Below are positions 52,223 through 60,929 of a DNA stretch of 64,000 nucleotides, piece after piece. The stretch spans positions 1,426,882 to 1,490,881 of the forward strand of contig NZ_KV880638.1 in the NCBI RefSeq assembly GCF_001907695.1, read 5' to 3'. This stretch comes from Thalassospira sp. TSL5-1. GTDB taxonomy: Bacteria; Pseudomonadota; Alphaproteobacteria; Rhodospirillales; Thalassospiraceae. A program made the position numbers and the translations under genes. The notes beneath the pieces were generated by a model, which ran no database searches, was not told the DNA's origin, and saw nothing but the letters and a program-made list of their open reading frames with translations. Numbering within the stretch: the stretch's first letter is position 1; each line of letters begins with the position of its first letter.

Positions 52223-53389
52223 GTGAAACGACCTTATATCCTCGTCATTATCGGCGTTTTGCTGATCATTGCAGCTATCGTTTTGAATTATACGCTTACC
52301 GGTTCTGTCGATGATGATGCCGATACGGTTTCATCTGCACCGCCATCCCAGGCAGATAATGCTGGAAATAGCGGGCAGAGTGCGGCACCAAAGCCCGATA
52401 CAACGGCACAGGCGTCTGACGATGACAAGGCACCGGATGTTTCCGATCCCAGTTTTGACGTTGTGCGTGTCAGCCCGGATGGCAATTCGGTTATCGCCGG
52501 TCGCGCTGAACCCAACAGCAAGGTGCGTGTGCGCGAAGGCGAGGACGTCATTGGCGAAGCTACGGCCGATGACCGTGGCGAATGGGTGATTTTGCCAGAA
52601 AGGCCCCTGGAACCGGGCGACCGCGAGCTTTCGGTTGAAAGCGAAAGCAAGGATGGAAAAATTAAAAGCGGCAACGAGGATGTTGTGGTCCTGATCCCGG
52701 AAAATCCATCCCGGGAAACCACAGCGCCGATTGTGACCCAGAAAGACGGCGATGATACTGCTAAGACCGATGACGGTAAAAAGCCGATCATTGCATTGCG
52801 TGTCCCATCCGAGGGGAAAGGCCCGGCAACTGTATTGCAGGGGCCAGGGGCGGTTGCTGAAAATAGTGAAATTGCCAAGGCGGCCAACCAGGCTGCCCGC
52901 GATGCCGGCCTGCCGGAAATTGCCAACACCCGGCCACGGTTGAGTGTAGGCGTGGTGGATTATGACGAAAAGGGCCAGGTTTCCATGTCTGGCGATGCGG
53001 ATCCTGACCATAATATCCGGGTTTATCTGGATAACAAATTTGTCGGGAATGCGCTGTCAGACGACAAGGGCGACTGGGCCGTCACCCTTGGTGCCGATAT
53101 TGATCCCGGACAGTATAAATTGCGTGCCGACGAGGTAGATAAACAGGGCAAGGTGGTTGCCCGGATCGAATTGCCCTTCGAGCGTGCCGATGCCAAAAAG
53201 GCGATGGAACCGGGATCGCGCTATGTTGTGCAGCCGGGCAACAGCCTGTGGCGCATTGCGCGGCGGGCCTATGGGGATGGTATCCAGTATTGGGTGATTT
53301 ATCATCGCAACGAAGACCAGATCCGCGATCCCGACCTGATTTATCCGGGGCAGATTTTTGCCTTGCCCGAACAGAAAAAGGCGAATTAA
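52223..53389 (+). CDS. LysM domain protein with two Ig-like repeats
   Basis: A 388-residue envelope protein with a GTG start. Its N-terminal membrane anchor (PYILVIIGVLLIIAAIVLNYTLTG) is followed by an acidic Ser/Asp/Ala-rich linker. Two related bacterial Ig-like units follow: residues about 75-137 (FDVVRVSPDGNSVIAGRAEPNSKVRVREGEDVIGEATADDRGEW) and 236-318 (QVSMSGDADPDHNIRVYLDNKFVGNALSDDKGDW). The C-terminal LysM domain (residues about 331-383, SRYVVQPGNSLWRIARRAYGDG...NEDQIRDPDLIYPGQIFALP) binds peptidoglycan. It probably tethers the inner membrane to the wall. It is followed by a terminator. Confidence 0.85.
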   Translation: MKRPYILVIIGVLLIIAAIVLNYTLTGSVDDDADTVSSAPPSQADNAGNSGQSAAPKPDTTAQASDDDKAPDVSDPSFDVVRVSPDGNSVIAGRAEPNSKVRVREGEDVIGEATADDRGEWVILPERPLEPGDRELSVESESKDGKIKSGNEDVVVLIPENPSRETTAPIVTQKDGDDTAKTDDGKKPIIALRVPSEGKGPATVLQGPGAVAENSEIAKAANQAARDAGLPEIANTRPRLSVGVVDYDEKGQVSMSGDADPDHNIRVYLDNKFVGNALSDDKGDWAVTLGADIDPGQYKLRADEVDKQGKVVARIELPFERADAKKAMEPGSRYVVQPGNSLWRIARRAYGDGIQYWVIYHRNEDQIRDPDLIYPGQIFALPEQKKAN

Positions 53390-53399
53390 ACCGATCTGA

Positions 53400-53437
53400 A
53401 ACAGCAATAGCGTCTTGGGCGTTATTGCTGTTTTGTC
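53400..53437 (+). terminator. Rho-independent terminator after the LysM gene
   Basis: A 12-bp stem AACAGCAATAGC / GTTATTGCTGTT (one G-T pair), 9-base loop, followed by TTGTCCTTTT. The remaining bases up to psd hold no gene. Confidence 0.72.
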
Positions 53438-53826
53438 CTTTTGCCATCGACATTGCCTTTTCCCGGCTTATATCAGGGCAACGATCGGGGCCGGGTATCA
53501 ACCGATGATCCGATAAATCCATGATACCGGGCCGTTGGCGTGGTGTCTGATTTCGCGAGATGTATGAGGGGGTAAATCCGTTTTTGCCCTTTTGTGCTTA
53601 GCCGATTATCGGGCGGTTTATTGGCCTTTATGCGGGGCGAAACGTGATGATTTTCACAGAAATGCCCGCCCAGGACAGGCAAGGTGAGGGATCGCAGGGT
53701 GATCGTGTTGCGAAAAAAGTGCTTTTCCGGTGATCCCCCTTGTTGATGGACATGGATTGCCAGTGATAAGAACATGCCAGACGTGCCGCTGACCGGTGCG
53801 TTGCATTGCAACCAGGGAAGACAACT
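53438..53826. other. 389-bp gap upstream of psd
   Basis: No gene or clear repeat is seen; presumably the psd-pssA promoter lies here. Confidence 0.4.
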
Positions 53827-54516
53827 TTGAAATCCGTTCTTGTGCCGATCAATTCCGAAGGCTGGAAATTTATTGCAATTTTCGCCGCCGTGACCGTGAT
53901 CCTGTTTCTGATTGCCGAGCCACTTGGCTGGATTGGTGTGATTCTGACGTTGTGGTGCGCCTATTTCTTCCGCGACCCCGACCGCGTGACGCCGACCAGC
54001 GACAATTTGGTCATCGCCCCGGCGGATGGCCGCATTTGCATGATTTCGCAGGCACCGCTGCCCAAGGAACTGGAACTTGAAGACCAGTCGCCGCGCACCC
54101 GTGTTTCGATTTTCATGAATGTGTTTAACGTGCACGTTAATCGCTCGCCGGTGAATGGCGAAGTGGTAGGCGAGGCGTATGTGCCTGGCAAGTTTGTCAA
54201 TGCCGAGCTCGATAAGGCATCGGAAAATAACGAACGCCAGATTTTGCTGGTGCGCGATGGAGCAGGCCGTGAATTTGGCGTGGTTCAGATTGCCGGTTTG
54301 GTCGCCCGCCGTATTCTGTGTGATGTCGGTCGTGGTTCGATCCTCAAGGCAGGCGAACGTTTTGGTCTGATCCGTTTTGGGTCCCGCGTGGATGTCTACC
54401 TGCCTGCCGGTGTGGAACCGAAGGTCTGTGTTGGTCAGCTTACCGTTGCTGGTGAAACGGTGCTGGCGGACGTATCTGAAACCGAAGCAACACCCGCAAC
54501 CGGGGAGATTCGTTAA
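53827..54516 (+). CDS. psd: Phosphatidylserine decarboxylase proenzyme
   Basis: A 229-residue proenzyme of the short PSD family. It makes phosphatidylethanolamine from phosphatidylserine in the inner membrane. The self-cleavage site is G185-S186 (RFGSR, where Ser becomes the pyruvoyl cofactor). Membrane-spanning N-terminal helices ([35 protein letters not shown]) and [19 protein letters not shown] are typical. The start is TTG after AGGGAAG (6 bases before); an earlier TTG at 53806 is less supported. The stop overlaps the start of pssA (TAATG). Confidence 0.94.
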   Translation: MKSVLVPINSEGWKFIAIFAAVTVILFLIAEPLGWIGVILTLWCAYFFRDPDRVTPTSDNLVIAPADGRICMISQAPLPKELELEDQSPRTRVSIFMNVFNVHVNRSPVNGEVVGEAYVPGKFVNAELDKASENNERQILLVRDGAGREFGVVQIAGLVARRILCDVGRGSILKAGERFGLIRFGSRVDVYLPAGVEPKVCVGQLTVAGETVLADVSETEATPATGEIR

Positions 54517-55373
54517 TGCCCTATGGTCCCAATCGCAACCGGCCGCGGCGGTTCAAGGCACTGTCCCTGTCCCGTTTGGCCCCGAATGTCGCGACCCTTA
54601 TGGGGATGTGCGCGGGTTTGACCTCGATCCGGTTTGCCATGCAGGACCATTGGGAAGCCGCTGTTACTGCCATTCTGATTGCCGGGATCATCGATGGTTT
54701 GGATGGGCGGCTGGCCCGGATGCTCAATGCGTCCAGCCGTTTTGGTGCCGAACTTGACTCGCTTTCGGATTTTGTCTGCTTTGGTGTGGCCCCGGCCCTG
54801 TTGATGTATTTCTGGTCGCTGCATCAGTTGGGGCCAATCGGCTGGGCCCTGTGCCTGTTATTTGCCGTGTGCATGTCGTTGCGTCTGGCCCGGTTCAATA
54901 CCCAGATGCTGGGCGAACCGGAAATGCCGACCTGGGCTTATCGCTTTTTTACCGGGGTTCCCGCCCCGGCGGCAGCGGCCCTGTCGATGTGGCCGATTGT
55001 GTTAAGCTTCCAGTTCGGCGAAGGTATTTTTGATACCCCCTTTATCACCGCCCCCTACATTGTGTTGATTGCGGTGTTGATGGTTTCGCGCATGCCGACC
55101 TTCAGTTTTAAAAAGGTCAAAGTCCCGCGTGCCTGGGTCTTGCCGCTAATGTTGGCATTCGGGGCGTCGGTCGCGTTTCTGGTTTCGTCGCCCTGGCTGA
55201 CCCTGTCGGTCATTGCCGGTGTTTATTTTGCGACCTTCCTTTTCAGTTATCGGTCCTATCGTCGCATGGGCGTTGAACAACAGCAGCGCGAAGATGAAAC
55301 CGAGGAAGAAGAAGATCTCGGTCAGTCCGATGACGACCCAGAAGATGGCCTGAACCGCGTTCACCAGAACTAA
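54516..55373 (+). CDS. pssA: CDP-diacylglycerol--serine O-phosphatidyltransferase
   Basis: A 285-residue integral membrane enzyme that makes phosphatidylserine, the substrate of the preceding Psd. The CDP-alcohol phosphotransferase motif is DGLDGRLARMLNASSRFGAELDSLSD near residues 60-85. About eight membrane segments are seen, plus a 35-residue soluble C-terminal tail rich in Glu and Asp (ETEEEEDLGQSDDDPED) that is not part of the catalytic fold. Overlaps psd by one base of the stop. Together the two genes form the phosphatidylethanolamine pathway. Confidence 0.94.
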   Translation: MPYGPNRNRPRRFKALSLSRLAPNVATLMGMCAGLTSIRFAMQDHWEAAVTAILIAGIIDGLDGRLARMLNASSRFGAELDSLSDFVCFGVAPALLMYFWSLHQLGPIGWALCLLFAVCMSLRLARFNTQMLGEPEMPTWAYRFFTGVPAPAAAALSMWPIVLSFQFGEGIFDTPFITAPYIVLIAVLMVSRMPTFSFKKVKVPRAWVLPLMLAFGASVAFLVSSPWLTLSVIAGVYFATFLFSYRSYRRMGVEQQQREDETEEEEDLGQSDDDPEDGLNRVHQN

Positions 55374-55426
55374 CGGTTTCGGGTATAGGGCGCATTCGCG
55401 ACCCTGCAAGGTGAAATTCCCTTAAA

Positions 55427-55467
55427 ACAGGGCCAGCCAGCGTCGTCGGCTGGCCCTGTGTTTTTTT
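55427..55467 (+). terminator. Rho-independent terminator after pssA
   Basis: A 12-bp stem ACAGGGCCAGCC / GGCTGGCCCTGT with a 9-base loop is followed by GTTTTTTT. Convergent with the RND gene. Confidence 0.93.
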
Positions 55468-55566
55468 GGGGCTGGCAGGGCTATGGTCGGGCCTGCAAAA
55501 AAGCAGCCCTTGTCAGGAGCAGCTTTTGTAAAGGGTTTTTTGGGGGGCTTGGTTGTTACCCCTTCA

Positions 55567-58500
55567 TCATTGGGGGAAGCCTTTGGGCCCGCTGTGATCA
55601 TTCCGATCCATGTTGCGTTTATTGCGCCAGTGCTGCCAGCGTTGGCCGATCCTGCCCACCATCAATAGGGCGCAGGGGGTAAAGACCAGTGTCAGAACCG
55701 TTGCAAAGGTAAGGCCAAAGGCAATCGAGGTTGCCAACTGCACCCACCATTGGGTGGAAGGGGCCCCAATGGAAAATTCGCGGGTGACAAAGTCGATATT
55801 GATTTGCAGGACCATTGGCACCAGGCCCAAAATGGTGGTCACGGTAGTTAACATCACCGGGCGCAGGCGCTGGGCGCAGGTTTGCAGAATGGCATCTTCG
55901 ATGCTGTCCGCCGTTAGTTTTAGCCGGTCATAGGTATCGATCAGCACGATATTGTTGTTAACCACGATGCCTGCCAGCGCGACAATGCCGATTCCGTTCA
56001 TGACAATCGAAAAGGGCTGACCGGTAAGCAGCAATCCGCCCAACACCCCGGCCGTCGACATGATGATGGCGACCATGATCAGAAGCGAACTGGTGATCGA
56101 GTTAAACTGCGTTACCAGAATAATGAACATGATAAACAGGGCAGCCGAAAAGGCATTCTGAAGGAAGGCTGCCGATTTTTGCTGTTCTTCGTCCTGGCCT
56201 TTGAACTCGACATTGACACGTGGGTCAATATCAAGGGTTTTCAGCCATTCTTTGACTTCTTGCACCTTGGTATCGACCAAAATGCCTTCGGTGACGTCAG
56301 CCTTGACCGTGAGCGCGCGGCGGCTGTCCACCCGATGCAGGGTGCCGGTTTTGGGTTCTGCGGTGCGGGTGACGAAATTTGAAACCGGCACCAGCCCCTT
56401 GTCGGTGACAATATTCAGGCGTTGCAATTCCTCCAGGGTGCGGCGATTTTCCGGGAAGCGGCCCACAATATCAATTTCCTCGGTCGAATCATCGGGCCGG
56501 TAGGTGGAAAACAAAATACCGTTTGTCACCAGCTTGACCGTATTGCCGATGGTGGCAATATCCGCGCCAAATTTTAGGGCCTGGGCACGGTCCACCTTGT
56601 ATTCCCAGTCAATGCCGGGCGGTGATTTGCCGTCTTCAAAATTGTAAAGACCACCGATTTTTTGCAGCCCGGCCATAATTTCGGCCGAAGTTTTATCCAG
56701 AAGCTCCGGGTAAAGCGAACGCAACTGGATCTGAACATCCTTGCCCTGGGGCGGTCCGGCTTCCGCAGCCTGGATTTCAACCTGAATGCCCGCCAGATCC
56801 CGGGTGGCTTCAAGGATTTTATGTTCTATCTCACTGGCTTTGGGTCGCAATTGCCAATTGGCATATTCCAGCTGGATCACGCCAATTACATCTTCCGGGC
56901 TGTCACCACCGCCCTGGGCGGATGCCCCAGCCCGACTATAGACCGTATCAAACCAGTGATGGCCACTCTCGGAATGGTCATCAAGGGCAAGGATGCGGTC
57001 TTCGACCTGATGCACCAGGGCGTCCTGTTCGTAATAGGACATATTGCCCCGTGCGCGAATTTGTACGGCGGCATTCTCCGGCTCGACAGAGGGGAAAAAT
57101 TCAAACCCCTTGCCAAATGAGTCAAAAGCCATCCACATCGCAATCAGGATCACGAAGGCAGCCGGAATGATCAGCCAGTAAACCCTGAGCGATTTTTGCA
57201 ACACGCGAATATAAAAGCCGGTCCCGCCGGTCAGTTTTTTTAGTTTATCGGTTTCGCCTGCGGCCACGGCATCGAGGGCTTCGTTGGAACTGGTGCCGGG
57301 TTTGCCAAACCATGCGCCGACCGTTGGCACAAAAATAAGTGCCATTGCCAGCGAGGCCGACAGGGTAAACAGCACCGTAATGGGCAGGAATTTCATGAAA
57401 TCGCCCACCACATCGGGCCAGAAGGCAAGCGGTAAAAACGCCGCCAGTGTGGTGGCCGTCGAGGCGATAATGGGCATCGCCATGCGTTTGGCCGCCAGCG
57501 GATAGGCCTGTTTGCGGTGCATCCCGTCAAGCATTTTACGGTCGGCATATTCGGTGACAACGATGGCACCATCGACCAGCATGCCAACCGCGAGAATAAG
57601 CGAGAAGAGGACAACGATATTCACCGTCATGCCCAGGCCCCACAAAATCAGGATCGCTGTCAGAAACGAGCCGGGAATGGCAAGCCCCACCAGCAGGCCG
57701 GACCGCCAGCCCAGCGACCAGATGACCACCACCATCACCAGCAGGATTGCCAGGATGACGCTGTTTTGCAGGTCATTGAGCATGGTGCGAATGTCGGAGG
57801 ATTTATCCTGCGAGTAGGTGACTTTAACCGTCTCGGGGTAGGCGGCGGCATCTTCGGCGGTGACTGTTTTGACCGCATCAATCACATCAATGATGTTTTC
57901 GCCCACCCGTTTGGAAACTTCAATCGCAATGGCGGGGCGGCCATTTAACCGGGCAAAGCTGGTGGCATCCTTGAAGGTGCGGCGCACCTCGCCAATATCG
58001 CGGAAACGGATCACCGAATCCCCATCGACCAGCAGCGGCATGTTCAAAATATCATCGACATTCTCAAACAGGCCTGGAACCTTGATGTTAAAGCGCCCGG
58101 CACCGGTATCAAGCGCGCCTGCGGCCACCAGCGAGTTGGAATTGCGCACCAGCGAGACAATATCAACACCCCGGAGGCGGTAGCTTTCGATCTTCATGGG
58201 ATCGATGACAAATTCCACCAGTTCCTCGCGATTACCGGCAAGGTTTGCCTCCAGAACCGCAGGAATGCCCTCAATATCGTCTTTCAGGTTCCGCGCCAGG
58301 CGTAAAAGGCTGCGTTCCGGCACATCACCGGACAATGTGACCACAAGGACCGGAAATAGCGACAGGTTTACCTCGTGGACTTCGGGGTCGTCGGTATCGT
58401 CGGGCAGGTCGGATTTGGCAATGTCCACCCGTTCGCGCACATCGGCCAAAGCATCGTCAATATTGACGTCGCTGTAAAATTCCAGCGTGACCGATGCCCC

Positions 58501-58761
58501 GCCCTGATAGGCCTGCGAGCGCATTTCCTTGACACCTTCGATGGTGCGCAATTGCTGTTCCATCGGGCGCAACAGCAGGCGTTCGGCATCTTCGGGGGAA
58601 ATCCCCTCGTGATGGATTAGTACATACAGGATCGGAATTTGCACATCCGGGTCAGCTTCCTTGGGGATGGCGTTATAACCAACCCAGCCCGCCACCAGCA
58701 GCAGGATCAGCGTCATTATGACGGTGCGCGAACGGTTTAGCGCAAGATCAATAAGAGACAT
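55567..58761 (-). CDS. RND efflux pump, HAE1/AcrB-type inner-membrane transporter
   Basis: A 1064-residue transporter, full length for the family. Two halves with twelve membrane segments and large periplasmic loops are visible: residues about 9-30 and 330-470 in the first half, 520-550 and 855-1040 in the second. The proton-relay region in TM4 reads LAVGMLVDGAIVVTEYADRKM; AcrB has VDDA here, so the second Asp is Gly. The N-terminus (LALNRSRTVIMTLILLLVAGWVGYNAIPKEADPDVQIP) is typical. Operon with an MFP and a PadR regulator, but no outer-membrane factor. It may export lipophilic compounds. Confidence 0.93.
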   Translation of the reverse strand: MSLIDLALNRSRTVIMTLILLLVAGWVGYNAIPKEADPDVQIPILYVLIHHEGISPEDAERLLLRPMEQQLRTIEGVKEMRSQAYQGGASVTLEFYSDVNIDDALADVRERVDIAKSDLPDDTDDPEVHEVNLSLFPVLVVTLSGDVPERSLLRLARNLKDDIEGIPAVLEANLAGNREELVEFVIDPMKIESYRLRGVDIVSLVRNSNSLVAAGALDTGAGRFNIKVPGLFENVDDILNMPLLVDGDSVIRFRDIGEVRRTFKDATSFARLNGRPAIAIEVSKRVGENIIDVIDAVKTVTAEDAAAYPETVKVTYSQDKSSDIRTMLNDLQNSVILAILLVMVVVIWSLGWRSGLLVGLAIPGSFLTAILILWGLGMTVNIVVLFSLILAVGMLVDGAIVVTEYADRKMLDGMHRKQAYPLAAKRMAMPIIASTATTLAAFLPLAFWPDVVGDFMKFLPITVLFTLSASLAMALIFVPTVGAWFGKPGTSSNEALDAVAAGETDKLKKLTGGTGFYIRVLQKSLRVYWLIIPAAFVILIAMWMAFDSFGKGFEFFPSVEPENAAVQIRARGNMSYYEQDALVHQVEDRILALDDHSESGHHWFDTVYSRAGASAQGGGDSPEDVIGVIQLEYANWQLRPKASEIEHKILEATRDLAGIQVEIQAAEAGPPQGKDVQIQLRSLYPELLDKTSAEIMAGLQKIGGLYNFEDGKSPPGIDWEYKVDRAQALKFGADIATIGNTVKLVTNGILFSTYRPDDSTEEIDIVGRFPENRRTLEELQRLNIVTDKGLVPVSNFVTRTAEPKTGTLHRVDSRRALTVKADVTEGILVDTKVQEVKEWLKTLDIDPRVNVEFKGQDEEQQKSAAFLQNAFSAALFIMFIILVTQFNSITSSLLIMVAIIMSTAGVLGGLLLTGQPFSIVMNGIGIVALAGIVVNNNIVLIDTYDRLKLTADSIEDAILQTCAQRLRPVMLTTVTTILGLVPMVLQINIDFVTREFSIGAPSTQWWVQLATSIAFGLTFATVLTLVFTPCALLMVGRIGQRWQHWRNKRNMDRNDHSGPKGFPQ

Positions 58762-58785
58762 GGTTGAATTTCCTTTGCGCGCCGG

Positions 58786-59973
58786 TCAGTTGCCAGAAAC
58801 GCTGGTGCTGGTGTTGCTCGCTTCGGCTGTTTGAGCTTTTGCGGTGCCGGTGGCCGGTGTGGCGCTGGTCGGAATATGGTCAATCCGGTCAATTGTTACG
58901 TTCGTACCTTCCTTGACCCAGTCCTGGCCGACAACAATCAGGTCGATCTTCTCGGGTAGGCCACTGACCCAGACCTTTTCGCGGTCGCCGCCCTGCAGGC
59001 TGACGGGGTAAAACACGACTTTGCCCTGTTCAACACCGCGCACGCCCAGTTCACCCTGATCATTCAGTGTCAGGGACGAGGACGCGATTTGGTGGGCTTT
59101 ATCCGTGCCAACGGGAATAACCAGTTCTGCCGTCATGCCATCGGGAATGGAATGATCGGCATTGTCCATTTCCACCTCGATGCGGTAGGTGCGGGTATCA
59201 TTGTTGCTGGCAATGGCGGTATAGCGCACAACGCCCTGTCGGGTGCGGCCGTCAAACAGGCGCACATGTGCCAGTTGTCCCACATGCAGCGCCCCGATGG
59301 AATGTTCGGGGATATGGGCAACCACCAGCATCGGGTCCGGTTGAACGATGGTGGCGATGATGTCGCCAACCGATACCAGATCGCCCATTTCAGCCGGGCG
59401 GGTTTCAATAACACCGTCAAACGGGGCGCGAATGGTGGTTTGGGTCAGTTCAACCTCGATGGCCTTTAAATCGGCACGGGCTTCTTCAAGCGCGGCTTTG
59501 GATTCCGCAACGCCGGTTTTGGAACGATAGTCCTTTTTTGCCAGGCTTTTGGCCGCGTCATATTCCAGTTCGCGCTGATCGACCAGGGCACGCGCCTTTT
59601 CCAGCCGCGCGGGGCGGTCATCGGCAGCAAGCCGCACGATCATGTCGCCCTTTTTAACCGTTGCACCTTTTTCAACAGCAATTTCAATAATGCGCGACGA
59701 TGTTTGTGCGCGAATGTCGGATTTGGTCGCTGCCTCGGTGCTGCCGGTCTGGACCAAATGCCGAACATGGTCCTGTGCGCTTGATGCCATTACCCGGACA
59801 GACGGCAAAGGGGCTGCTGTTTGGGATGGATCGCCATTATCGGCAGCGCCTTTGGCAGCGGTGGCTGCGGTTTCCTGTGCCGGGGCGGGTTCCGCGCCGG
59901 GGATCATGCTTGAACCGATCCACAGTGCCGCGCCAACAACCAGCGCGATGGCGATCAAACGTGAAGCATTCAT
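58786..59973 (-). CDS. RND efflux periplasmic adaptor (membrane fusion protein)
   Basis: A 395-residue adaptor with an N-terminal anchor (LIAIALVVGAALWIGSSMI) and Ala/Pro-rich linker. The barrel-sandwich region follows (IRAQTSSRIIEIAVEKGATVKKGDMIVRLAADDRPARLEKARALVDQRELEYDAAKSLAKKDYRSKTGVAESKAALEEARADLKAIEVELTQT and TIRAPFDGVIETRPAEMGDLVSVGDIIATIVQPDPMLVVAHIPE). The coiled coil is short. 24 bp upstream of the RND gene on the same strand and 72 bp after the PadR gene. Confidence 0.92.
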   Translation of the reverse strand: MNASRLIAIALVVGAALWIGSSMIPGAEPAPAQETAATAAKGAADNGDPSQTAAPLPSVRVMASSAQDHVRHLVQTGSTEAATKSDIRAQTSSRIIEIAVEKGATVKKGDMIVRLAADDRPARLEKARALVDQRELEYDAAKSLAKKDYRSKTGVAESKAALEEARADLKAIEVELTQTTIRAPFDGVIETRPAEMGDLVSVGDIIATIVQPDPMLVVAHIPEHSIGALHVGQLAHVRLFDGRTRQGVVRYTAIASNNDTRTYRIEVEMDNADHSIPDGMTAELVIPVGTDKAHQIASSSLTLNDQGELGVRGVEQGKVVFYPVSLQGGDREKVWVSGLPEKIDLIVVGQDWVKEGTNVTIDRIDHIPTSATPATGTAKAQTAEASNTSTSVSGN

Positions 59974-60045
59974 GGGTTTCGCGTTCCTAAAAGATCTGTG
60001 CCTAATTTTTGTTGCCGCCGCTGGGGCGGCATGGGCTGCCCGGGG

Positions 60046-60624
60046 TTAGGGCTGGCCGGAGTGGCGGTTGCGTAATTCGTCTAAAAACGGTTCTTTGTTT
60101 TTGCTGATAAAATCCAGCGTTGCCTTGCAAACCGCTTCCCCCAGGCCACCAATAAAATCGCGACCTGCCCTTTGGCAGGGATTTTCGGCATTTGCGGGTG
60201 CATTTGGGGCTGTCGCAGGGCAGGCTTCCTGGATGCGGTCAAGTATGGTTTCCTGGCGGGCGGCATATTCGTCAATCAGGGCTTCGCACAGTTCAACCGG
60301 AAGCTCGTGGGCAAAGGACAGCAAAAATAAAATATCCGATCGGTAGCGGTCCTCGCCGGGGCGGGTTTGAAACAGGGTGCGCAAGAAAGTCCGGCGGCCT
60401 TCCGGGGTCAGGCTGTAGACCTTTTTGTCGGGGCGGTTTTCCTGCTCTTGTGCGGTGAATGTTACCAGGCCTTCCTGACCCAGTTTTGTCAGGGCCGGAT
60501 AGATCGAGCCAAGGGAAGCCATTTGAAAATAGCTGAAAATGCCGTCTTCAAACATTTTGCGGATCTCGTAACCGCTGGCGTCGCCCGCCATTAGCGCGCC
60601 GAGACATAGTGACCGGATATCCAT
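60046..60624 (-). CDS. PadR family transcriptional regulator
   Basis: A 192-residue PadR/Vir-type winged-helix regulator. It begins MDIRSLCLGALMAGDASGYEIRKMFEDGIFSYFQMASLGSIYPALTKLGQEGLVTF with the PadR wing ENRPDKKVYSLTPEGRRTF. The C-terminal Vir_act_alpha_C-like helices lie in the second half, with RYRSDILFLLSFAHELPVELCEALIDEYAARQ. It is the first gene of the PadR-MFP-RND operon and probably represses it, with operator repeats in its promoter region at 60658-60704. Confidence 0.9.
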   Translation of the reverse strand: MDIRSLCLGALMAGDASGYEIRKMFEDGIFSYFQMASLGSIYPALTKLGQEGLVTFTAQEQENRPDKKVYSLTPEGRRTFLRTLFQTRPGEDRYRSDILFLLSFAHELPVELCEALIDEYAARQETILDRIQEACPATAPNAPANAENPCQRAGRDFIGGLGEAVCKATLDFISKNKEPFLDELRNRHSGQP

Positions 60625-60657
60625 CGCCGTTTTTGATGCCTTTATTCATGAATTTAA

Positions 60658-60704
60658 TATATCAGTCCGATATAGTACGGATTGTTATATATCGAACCGA
60701 TATA
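60658..60704. promoter_or_regulatory. Twin 17-bp operator palindromes upstream of the PadR-MFP-RND operon
   Basis: TATATCAGTCCGATATA (60658-60674) and TATATCGAACCGATATA (60688-60704) are near-perfect palindromes of the form TATATC-N5-GATATA, starts 30 bp apart. They lie 34 bases upstream of the PadR start. They are good candidates for binding by PadR and hence autoregulation. Confidence 0.72.
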
Positions 60705-60725
60705 GTCAATTTCAGTTTTGTCACG

Positions 60726-60847
60726 GAATAGAAAATTTCGTACAGGTTGTGTCTATGATAATTTGGCTTGGCAGTTGGCAGGAAACTGACTGAAAATTAC
60801 CCAATAGGCGTCCGTTCATGCAGGATCGGACGCACGAAATTCTATTC
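60726..60847. repeat. Long inverted repeat with internal hairpin between the PadR and AraC-type genes
   Basis: GAATAGAAaATTTCGT-type sequence at 60726-60741 is mirrored by ACGAAATTCTATTC at 60834-60847, about 92 bases apart. Between them GCGTCCG / CGGACGC (60809-60833) form an inner 7-bp hairpin. The whole could fold into a structured leader of the AraC-type gene, or it may be a small mobile-element remnant (MITE-like). Confidence 0.45.
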
Positions 60848-60929
60848 GGACATATAGAATGGATATAATCGGGCCTGCATAAGGGACCGCAAATGCCAGA
60901 CCGGCCAGAAAGCATGCCCAGTATGGCTT

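Noticed and set aside
52014-52226. A 70-residue open frame before the LysM gene
   Set aside because: It has no ribosome binding site, no domain, and unusual residue content.
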